Origin: Bacillota bacterium
GTDB lineage: Bacteria > Bacillota_B > Desulfitobacteriia > Desulfitobacteriales > Desulfitobacteriaceae
Direction: 5' to 3'
Length of the DNA: 6,014 bases
NCBI GenBank assembly: GCA_021779415.1
Contig: JAJYAS010000237.1
Coordinates: forward strand, 1-6,014
This document shows positions 1 to 4,348 of the stretch, one piece after another. The number at the start of each line of letters is the position of its first letter. Position 1 is the first letter of the stretch. The notes beneath the pieces were generated by a model. The model saw nothing but the letters and a program-made list of their open reading frames with translations. It ran no database searches and was not told where the DNA came from. Both the position numbers and the translations under genes were made by a program.

Positions 1-93
1 TACATCCGGGATTTGAATCTGCCCCAATTCCTTTAGATTGGATAAAGGAACATTTTTAGTATCCTCAGGTAAGTCCGTCTCATTAGAAAGCAC
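1..93 (-). CDS. Probable 5' end of an unidentified gene, cut by the window edge
   Basis: An open frame starts with GTG at 93-91 and stays open for 31 codons to the left edge. Its product begins MLSNETDLPEDTKN and continues acidic and proline-containing, with no signal peptide or membrane segment in the visible part. The start is supported by a strong Shine-Dalgarno sequence (AGGGGGT on the minus strand, about 101-107) 7 bases upstream of the GTG. The frame has the same direction as every other gene and lies 69 bases after the stop of the membrane-protein gene at 163, so the two could be co-transcribed. I do not recognise the product. A competing plus-strand frame ends at 59 but would be the only plus-strand gene here. 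Only 31 residues are visible, so the call is tentative. Confidence 0.45.
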   Translation of the reverse strand, partial: MLSNETDLPEDTKNVPLSNLKELGQIQIPDV

Positions 94-162
94 CCTTTAA
101 ACCCCCTTCTCTAAGTCAAAAACCCCAGCCAAGTTTTCATTGCCTATTTTTCAGTCGCGGCA

Positions 163-783
163 TTACATAAGAGCCGTCCCTTCAACATTAGAAGGGGTAT
201 CTGAGTAGATTGGTTGGACTGTATTGATTTGATTTTTCTTAACAGTTGTCTTTTGTGCAGTCTTATTAATTGGATGATCGGCATTAATTGACGGTTCAGA
301 AAAAGCAACTAACGCTTTAGCCGTGGCAACCCCGTATAAAATGTTGTTGAGCAACTCAGCATAGTGTGTCTTGGTCATATGAGGCTTAGTAGAAAATACG
401 CTAAATCTTTGACCAAACCCATAGATAAATTCCCATGTAACTGCACCAAAAAAAGCGCCTTTTAACGTTGCATAATCTTTTCCTGTCTTAATTAATAATA
501 AATTTAAAGGATAGGCAAGAATAGCCCCAGTGACCAGATGTATTATTTGTCCTAACCAAAAGTTTTTGCGCTGATTCGTTCTAAAAGGACGTACATAAAC
601 TGAGCCAGCGATATGTCCGTACAGAGCCTCAGTATTTTTGGTTCTCCATAATAATAAATTTGAAGCATCCATAACTAACGTTCCTAAGATACCTGAAAAT
701 AAACTGACTGTGACGGAATCTTTCATTTTTAAGACTCTCAGGATAGTTTTTACATAGCCAAACATTTTATTCATTTCTTGCAT
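163..783 (-). CDS. Hypothetical multi-pass membrane protein, 206 aa
   Basis: I do not recognise this protein as a named family. Hydrophobic stretches suitable for membrane segments lie at about residues 23-46, 76-97, 106-123 and 143-162. The second and third are joined by a short polar stretch around KTGKDYATLKG. Basic residues cluster in the N-terminal 21 residues and in the loop at 66-73. The last ~40 residues are polar, rich in Lys, Asn and Thr, and look like a soluble tail. There is no signal peptide cleavage site and no obvious catalytic motif. The ATG start is well supported: GGAGGG (789-794) lies 5 bases upstream. A weakly similar small-integral-membrane family (YagU/DUF1440-like) came to mind from the short helices and glycine-rich first segment, but no diagnostic motif confirms it. 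Two hairpins at 907-977 separate the gene from the chemotaxis gene, so it probably has its own promoter. Confidence 0.8.
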   Translation of the reverse strand: MQEMNKMFGYVKTILRVLKMKDSVTVSLFSGILGTLVMDASNLLLWRTKNTEALYGHIAGSVYVRPFRTNQRKNFWLGQIIHLVTGAILAYPLNLLLIKTGKDYATLKGAFFGAVTWEFIYGFGQRFSVFSTKPHMTKTHYAELLNNILYGVATAKALVAFSEPSINADHPINKTAQKTTVKKNQINTVQPIYSDTPSNVEGTALM

Positions 784-906
784 ATTGACCCTCCATTCAT
801 TGATTCAATATAGTGTGAGATATAGTTAGATTGTCTTAAATAAGCTGTATTACACTAGGTAAATTTTTCAAAATAAGGTTTATACCTTTCATTTAAATCA
901 AGTAAA
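784..906 (-). other. AT-rich leader/promoter region of the 206-aa gene, no gene seen
   Basis: This stretch holds no credible coding frame. It must contain the promoter of the downstream membrane-protein gene if the hairpins at 907-977 end upstream transcription. Several AT-rich hexamers resemble -35 and -10 elements (a TTGAAA near 867, TATA-like strings near 812 and 821), but no pair has both good sequence and 16-18 base spacing, so I do not call a promoter. A small interrupted palindrome, ATTGA-A-TCAAT on the minus strand, lies at about 800-810, just upstream of the ribosome binding site. It may be chance in AT-rich DNA. Confidence 0.35.
789..794 (-). promoter_or_regulatory. Ribosome binding site of the 206-aa membrane protein gene
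   Basis: GGAGGG on the minus strand sits 5 bases before the ATG at 783. It supports that ATG rather than the in-frame ATG codons at residues 4 and 7. Confidence 0.7.
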
Positions 907-926
907 GGGGTACCCTCCGGTACCCC
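907..926 (-). terminator. Perfect GC-rich hairpin, possible second terminator or processing site
   Basis: GGGGTACC is followed after a 4-base loop by GGTACCCC, an uninterrupted 8-bp stem. On the minus strand it is followed by TTTACTT, a short and imperfect U tract, so on its own it is a weak intrinsic terminator. It lies 25 bases downstream of the better terminator at 952-977 and may back it up. The stem is symmetric, so the strand assignment rests only on all the genes being on the minus strand. It could instead be a protein-binding palindrome. Confidence 0.45.
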
Positions 927-951
927 AAAACTTATACTTTCTGATATATAA

Positions 952-977
952 ATAAAGACACCTCTCGGTGCCTTTAT
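952..977 (-). terminator. Rho-independent terminator after the chemotaxis gene and ThDP remnant
   Basis: On the minus strand the RNA can form an 11-bp stem. The core is AAAGGCACC pairing with GGTGTCTTT (one G-U wobble), extended by two A-U pairs. The stem closes a GAGA loop, which fits the GNRA tetraloop pattern. A U-rich tail (TTTATATATC) follows. This is 40 bases past the stop codon of the gene remnant at 1018 and is probably that lost gene's original terminator, now serving the chemotaxis gene upstream. Read on the plus strand the wobble becomes an A-C mismatch, which supports the minus-strand assignment. Confidence 0.75.
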
Positions 978-1017
978 CATTATTGATCATTTGGTTCTGG
1001 TTCACTTTCTCCCCTAC

Positions 1018-1175
1018 CTACCTCGGAGGGCCAATTTCCGGATCGATGAGAACATTCACACAAGCGGGTTTACCGGAAGCCAAGGCTCGGTCGATGGCAC
1101 TTCCTACATCCTCAGGGTTTGTCACAAATTCGCCGTAACCACCAAGTTCCTGAACTACCTTTCATAGTGCACTAT
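1018..1175 (-). pseudogene. 3' remnant of a second ThDP-dependent (acetolactate synthase-like) gene
   Basis: This region aligns with the last ~52 codons of the intact ThDP enzyme gene at 4349-5992. Over 144 gap-free bases from the stop codon I count 111 matches (about 77%). The encoded peptides agree at about 35 of 46 residues, including LGGYGEFVT, AIDRA, PACVNV and the identical end DPEIGPPR followed by a stop. Replacements are mostly conservative (D/E, D/N, I/L), so this was a functional protein that diverged before it decayed. Near 1161-1167 one base is missing relative to the intact gene (GAAAGG against GAGGAAG). This shifts the frame and places a TGA at 1162-1164. Similarity stops at about 1175; no start codon, ribosome binding site or catalytic region remains. 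It begins only about 22 bases after the stop of the chemotaxis gene. The copy is richer in G and C at changed sites than the intact gene, which hints at a different source or an older paralog. Confidence 0.88.
1164..1175. repeat. 12-bp perfect palindrome at the edge of the ThDP gene remnant
   Basis: ATAGTGCACTAT equals its own reverse complement. It sits exactly where similarity to the intact ThDP gene ends and beside the frameshift. The intact gene has ATAGTGTACTTC at the matching place, so the palindrome arose by a few changes or by the joining event that created the truncation. Confidence 0.6.
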
Positions 1176-1197
1176 CTAATATTCGCTCATATCAACG

Positions 1198-2673
1198 TTA
1201 ACACTTTGAATTTTGAGAAAAAGTATTGGTTAAACTTTCTAGTTCTTGTGCAAGGAGTAACACTCCCTCACTAATGCTTGCTATCTCTTCCATCGAAGCA
1301 GATTGTTGTTCTGCTGAGGCAGACATTTCTTCGGTACTAGCTGCATTTTCCTGTGCCATTGACGATAAACTTTGTAACGCATTAATAATGTTATTTTTTG
1401 ATTTATCCATAGTTTCTCCAGAAATAATGACTGCTTCAATACCGTTTCTTGTTTTTTCTATAGAAGAAGCTAAGCTTTTAAAGATGCCTTGGGTTAAAGT
1501 AATGGACTTAGTCTGAGCATGAATTGTATCGGTAGTCTTATTCATTTTGTTAAAAGCTAGTTCCATATTAGTTCGCAATGCTTCAATGACTTTGTTAATT
1601 TTTCTAGTCGATTCTGACGATTGTTCTGCCAACTTTCGTATTTCATTGGCAACAACCGCGAAACCTTTACCCGCTTCACCTGCTCTTGCTGCCTCAATAG
1701 CAGCATTAAGAGCAAGAAGATTAGTCTGTTGAGAAATTGACACTATGATTGTACTTGCATTTGCAATCTCTTCAGCACTTTCACTTGTGGTTTTTATTAT
1801 ATGGTGCAGAGACTTAACAGCTTCATTACTTTCGTTTGTCTTTTCAATAAGTTGGGAGAGAATCGTTAATCCGTTATTTTTGAGTGATTCCGTTTCTATA
1901 GCTGTCATCTTTAGCTCTTCCGTTGTATATATAACCTTTTCAATATCTGTGGCGATCTCTAAAGAATGATGAACTCCACTTTCTGTTTCCTTAGCTTGTT
2001 CGAGAGCTCCAGCTGCAAGCGTATAGATGGCTCTTGAAATTTCCTCAATAGCAGCTGATGCCTCTTCGAACGATGAACTGAGAGTGTTAGAAACATCCGA
2101 AAGTTCATCGGTAGTCTTTTCTAAGGAATTTACTATTTTCCCCCTGGCTTCTCCTTCTTGCTGAAGCTCATTAACATAGTCTTCATTATCCTTGCTCGCT
2201 TTGTTAATAATATTGCTACTACCTATTTGAGCTACTGCTGTTAATATCAATGTGACAAAAACTCTACCTATATCTGCATTAACGTATACGCCCTTTACTA
2301 AGTTCGTGATATTCGCTGCCAAAACAACGACAAATACAAAAGCATTAATTTTTTCATTTCCATATATACCAAAAATAACAATTAAAGGAAAGGCGAACGC
2401 AAATTGTACAATTGTTGCTGATGTGGTAGTGATTGTCATAGCATAAAATATTAACATTACAAAAACAGCTACAACATAAGAGATAAACTTACTATATGGA
2501 TTTTTATAGTACCAAAATAGACATCCACCTATAACAAACCATGGTACTATAATTAAAACTTTTAATAAGAACATTTTCGCAATAATAAAGATTGTTATTG
2601 AAGTTAAAACCACCACAATTGAGATGATAGTTAGCACATACTTATTAGCGGATTTCAGAAAGTTCTCATTCAA
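1198..2673 (-). CDS. Methyl-accepting chemotaxis protein, membrane-embedded sensor type
   Basis: This is a chemoreceptor of 491 residues. The C-terminal half is the signalling coiled coil that binds CheW and CheA at the membrane. Its tip hairpin is clear at residues 312-352 ([19 protein letters not shown], then [16 protein letters not shown]). Long heptad-patterned helices flank it, with Glu/Gln/Ala/Ser-rich stretches at about 200-230 and 440-470 that suit adaptational methylation. The first ~155 residues form about six hydrophobic segments (roughly 12-32, 36-55, 62-82, 86-104, 110-128, 137-152) with only short loops. There is therefore no large periplasmic sensor domain, and I see no HAMP domain between the membrane and the coiled coil. 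The stimulus may be sensed within or at the membrane. The start is TTG at 2673, supported by GAGGAG 10 bases upstream; the next in-frame ATG is residue 34, inside the second membrane segment. No C-terminal pentapeptide tether is visible. Confidence 0.95.
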   Translation of the reverse strand: MNENFLKSANKYVLTIISIVVVLTSITIFIIAKMFLLKVLIIVPWFVIGGCLFWYYKNPYSKFISYVVAVFVMLIFYAMTITTTSATIVQFAFAFPLIVIFGIYGNEKINAFVFVVVLAANITNLVKGVYVNADIGRVFVTLILTAVAQIGSSNIINKASKDNEDYVNELQQEGEARGKIVNSLEKTTDELSDVSNTLSSSFEEASAAIEEISRAIYTLAAGALEQAKETESGVHHSLEIATDIEKVIYTTEELKMTAIETESLKNNGLTILSQLIEKTNESNEAVKSLHHIIKTTSESAEEIANASTIIVSISQQTNLLALNAAIEAARAGEAGKGFAVVANEIRKLAEQSSESTRKINKVIEALRTNMELAFNKMNKTTDTIHAQTKSITLTQGIFKSLASSIEKTRNGIEAVIISGETMDKSKNNIINALQSLSSMAQENAASTEEMSASAEQQSASMEEIASISEGVLLLAQELESLTNTFSQNSKC

Positions 2674-2683
2674 TTAAAATCGT

Positions 2684-2689
2684 CTCCTC
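2684..2689 (-). promoter_or_regulatory. Ribosome binding site supporting the TTG start of the chemoreceptor
   Basis: GAGGAG on the minus strand lies 10 bases before the TTG at 2673-2671. The nearby ATG at 2669 is out of frame and hits a stop after four codons, so TTG is the likely start. Confidence 0.6.
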
Positions 2690-2739
2690 AAACTATATTT
2701 AACTTATCTCAAGAGAAGCTTCTTCAAAGTATGTTCCAG

Positions 2740-2755
2740 CGCCAATTGTATGGCG
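2740..2755. repeat. Short inverted repeat in the leader of the chemoreceptor gene
   Basis: CGCCA and TGGCG surround the loop ATTGTA (plus strand). The stem is five strong pairs with no U tract after it on either strand, so it is not a good terminator. It could be an operator half-site pair or part of a structured leader; the function is unknown. Confidence 0.35.
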
Positions 2756-2805
2756 TCCAAAACTAATTTCTGATTTGCCTGTTTAGAGAATTTATGTGTT
2801 CTGGT

Positions 2806-3837
2806 TTATTTTTCAGGAATTAGCAATATTTTAGTGCATTTCTGTGATTGGAAGGTTTCGAACGCTTTCTCCCATTCACTGATAGAGTATTTATGAGTTA
2901 TTAATGGCTTTAAGTTTATCTTTCCTAGTCGCACTAATTCAAGTCCTCTGAGCCAAGCATCTCTCGTATGGGAGAGACACCCTTCCAGATGAATTTCCTT
3001 CATGGTTAGTAGGTTAAAATTCACATTAATATTCTTTGCAAAAAGTCCTAACTGGGTATATCTTCCACGCTGTCTTAAAACATTTATTCCCGAATTGACA
3101 GCTGGCTCAGCCCCGGAACATTCCAGAACTACATCTACCCCTCTGCCTCTGGTTATTTCTCCCACAATTTGATTAAGGTCTTCTTTATGAATATTCACTA
3201 CCCTATCTATTCCAAGTTCAGCACATAGTTTTAGCCTATCTCCATCAGCTTCTGTTCCAGTCACGATGACAAATCCGCCTTCTGCTTTGGCTACCATTGC
3301 AGCAAGTATGCCAATGCTACCGGGACCACTAACAAGAACAACATCTCCAGCTCGCACGTGGCTCTGCTCTACTACTGCATGAACACAGCAGGTTAAAGGT
3401 TCTGCAAGAGCGCCTTCCTCATAAGACATATTATCAGGTATTTTAAATACAAAATTTTCGTTGCAAACTACATACTTAGCAAAACCGCCATCACGGTTTA
3501 TGCCTTGAGCACTCCTATTGGCACAAATGGCATAATGACCTGTTTGACACATACTGCATTTTCCGCAGCTAAGGCTGACATTTTCCGCTACAACCCTATC
3601 CCCAACTTTAAAGTTCGTCACTTTCGTGCCGACTTCTGCTACCATACCGCAGAACTCATGCCCAAGAATTACCGGTGGAGTATACGGTAAAGCGTCATGC
3701 ATAATATGTATATCAGAACCGCATAAGCCAACGGCTTTGACTTCGATTTTAACTTTGCCATCTCCACATAACGGTTCGGGCACTTCACAAACTTCTATCT
3801 TTCCGAACCCTTTTTCTAGTTTTACTAGAGCTTTCAT
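2806..3837 (-). CDS. Zinc-dependent medium-chain alcohol dehydrogenase (sorbitol/butanediol/threonine dehydrogenase-like)
   Basis: A cytosolic NAD(P)-dependent oxidoreductase of 343 residues, the usual length for this family, interconverting a secondary alcohol or polyol and its ketone. The N-terminal catalytic domain carries GLCGSDIH, where C39 is the expected first catalytic zinc ligand, and GHEFCG, with H60 and E61. E146 in the AEPLTC motif completes the usual zinc set. Four cysteines at 91, 94, 97 and 105 form the structural zinc lobe. The Rossmann domain follows, with GPGSIG at 171-176. After the second strand, where NAD-specific members usually have an acidic residue, this protein reads VTGTEADGDR, so the choice between NAD and NADP is open. 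The start is taken as ATG 3837, not ATG 3843. AAAGGGG abuts the earlier ATG with no spacing but lies 6 bases before the later one, and the product then begins MKALV, typical of the family. It sits third after the ThDP and SCP2 genes; with a ThDP carboligase, an acyloin or diol substrate is attractive but unproven. Confidence 0.93.
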   Translation of the reverse strand: MKALVKLEKGFGKIEVCEVPEPLCGDGKVKIEVKAVGLCGSDIHIMHDALPYTPPVILGHEFCGMVAEVGTKVTNFKVGDRVVAENVSLSCGKCSMCQTGHYAICANRSAQGINRDGGFAKYVVCNENFVFKIPDNMSYEEGALAEPLTCCVHAVVEQSHVRAGDVVLVSGPGSIGILAAMVAKAEGGFVIVTGTEADGDRLKLCAELGIDRVVNIHKEDLNQIVGEITRGRGVDVVLECSGAEPAVNSGINVLRQRGRYTQLGLFAKNINVNFNLLTMKEIHLEGCLSHTRDAWLRGLELVRLGKINLKPLITHKYSISEWEKAFETFQSQKCTKILLIPEK

Positions 3838-3843
3838 AGCCAT

Positions 3844-3850
3844 CCCCTTT
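3844..3850 (-). promoter_or_regulatory. Ribosome binding site that decides the dehydrogenase start
   Basis: AAAGGGG on the minus strand directly touches the ATG at 3843-3841 but is 6 bases from the in-frame ATG at 3837-3835. The spacing favours the second ATG, which removes two residues (Met-Ala) from the longest frame. Confidence 0.65.
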
Positions 3851-3885
3851 CTTATCTGCCAAATTACTCATGATTATTAGAAAGA

Positions 3886-3920
3886 GGGATGGCGATATAT
3901 CTAATAATATCTGCCACCCC
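3886..3920 (-). terminator. Hairpin between SCP2 and dehydrogenase genes: terminator or attenuator
   Basis: On the minus strand GGGGTGGC, a bulged A and GATAT pair with ATATC and GCCATCCC. This gives about 13 base pairs including one G-U, around an AT-rich loop. The following CTCTTTCTAATAATC is only moderately U-rich. The hairpin starts 33 bases after the SCP2 stop and ends 49 bases before the dehydrogenase start. It may partly terminate transcription, or set the relative amounts of upstream and downstream mRNA by stabilising a 3' end. Confidence 0.55.
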
Positions 3921-3952
3921 AGAAAAACTGCTATAGGGAGCACTAATTATAA

Positions 3953-4276
3953 TTATTGATATTCCTTCACTATTTCTAGAAGTTTAAATGCCAAATCTAA
4001 TTTACCTTGAACCTTTATTTTACCTGTCATAAAGGCCATTGTAGAATTCAATTCATTTTTCAACAATTTTGAGTAGTTATCATCAGAAATTATTAACGTC
4101 ATGTCCGGTGTATGAGGATTTTCTTCAAATACTATAATCCGGCTCTCTTTTATTTGCATTTGAATGGGGCCGCTTTCCATCAGATTAACCTGGAATACAA
4201 AGTCTCTTCCATCCAGATAACCTGGGTCCGCATTCATTTTCTCGCAAAATGCATGTATCTCTTCTTTTACGCTCAA
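3953..4276 (-). CDS. SCP2 sterol-carrier-like domain protein
   Basis: A small single-domain protein of 107 residues (112 if the upstream ATG at 4291 is used) that matches the SCP2 fold. In the family this is a hydrophobic pocket that binds fatty acyl chains, acyl-CoAs or other lipids. The tell-tale parts are FVFQVNLMESGPIQMQI in the first half, PDMTLIISDDNYSKLL in the middle, and the conserved ending TMAFMTGKIKVQGKLDLAFK. The family typically has AFM-GKIKV-G in just this place. There is no signal peptide or membrane segment, so it should be cytosolic. The ATG at 4291 has no ribosome binding site, because its own second codon is part of GGAGG. That GGAGG (4285-4289) lies 8 bases before the TTG at 4276-4274, which I therefore prefer. 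The gene lies 72 bases after the ThDP enzyme gene and 115 before the dehydrogenase, probably in one operon. It may carry or present a hydrophobic substrate to these enzymes; that role is inference. Confidence 0.9.
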   Translation of the reverse strand: MSVKEEIHAFCEKMNADPGYLDGRDFVFQVNLMESGPIQMQIKESRIIVFEENPHTPDMTLIISDDNYSKLLKNELNSTMAFMTGKIKVQGKLDLAFKLLEIVKEYQ

Positions 4277-4284
4277 CTTAAAAT

Positions 4285-4289
4285 CCTCC
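4285..4289 (-). promoter_or_regulatory. Ribosome binding site pointing to a TTG start for the SCP2 gene
   Basis: GGAGG on the minus strand overlaps the first possible ATG codon (4291-4289) and lies 8 bases before the in-frame TTG at 4276. No purine-rich site precedes the ATG, where the minus strand reads TTTAACGAAAA. Confidence 0.6.
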
Positions 4290-4348
4290 ATTTTTCGTTA
4301 AATAACTTTATAGTATTTGCGATATTTTCTTTTTTTGATATAACTACC

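Larger units (their letters stand above)
2674..2805 (-). promoter_or_regulatory. Spacer between dehydrogenase and chemoreceptor genes, probable leader
   Basis: This 132-bp gap lies after the dehydrogenase stop and ends in the GAGGAG ribosome binding site (2684-2689) of the chemoreceptor gene. It contains an inverted repeat at 2740-2755 (CGCCA and TGGCG around a 6-base loop) and the 10-base palindrome AGAAGCTTCT at 2714-2723. Neither is followed by a U tract, so no clear terminator ends the dehydrogenase transcript, and the chemoreceptor could be partly co-transcribed with it. I could not pick a convincing sigma-A or sigma-D (TAAA...GCCGATAA) promoter. On the minus strand the pieces CAGGCAAA, GAAA and GGACGC occur in order, faintly recalling a cyclic-di-GMP-I riboswitch, but the pairing does not hold up. 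Confidence 0.4.

Noticed and set aside
3..59. Plus-strand frame ending in a protein-like tail (HPGFESAPIPLDWIKEHF then stop)
   Set aside because: It reads plausibly as a C-terminus, but it would be the only plus-strand gene, and the opposite strand has a frame with a strong ribosome binding site and GTG start over the same bases. With only 57 bases visible it cannot be excluded.
1226..1969. Plus-strand open frames of 61-96 codons across the chemoreceptor gene
   Set aside because: They mirror the strongly supported chemoreceptor coding strand, have no ribosome binding sites of note and encode low-complexity Ser/Ala/Leu-rich peptides typical of antisense shadow frames.
2714..2723. Palindrome AGAAGCTTCT in the chemoreceptor leader
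   Set aside because: Ten bases with no partner copy and no T tract; this length occurs by chance in AT-rich DNA, so no function is claimed.
2710..2800. Possible cyclic-di-GMP-I riboswitch before the chemoreceptor gene (CAGGCAAA, GAAA, GGACGC in order on the minus strand)
   Set aside because: The short pieces recall the consensus and chemoreceptor genes are common targets, but the arms around GAAA do not pair, spacing is uneven (1 base before, 8 after), and the conserved CAAAGC and second hairpin are missing. A covariance-model scan would settle it.
4292..4348. Possible terminator between the ThDP and SCP2 genes
   Set aside because: The gap is AT-rich with an A7/T7 run but no stem of useful length, so read-through from the ThDP gene into SCP2 is expected.
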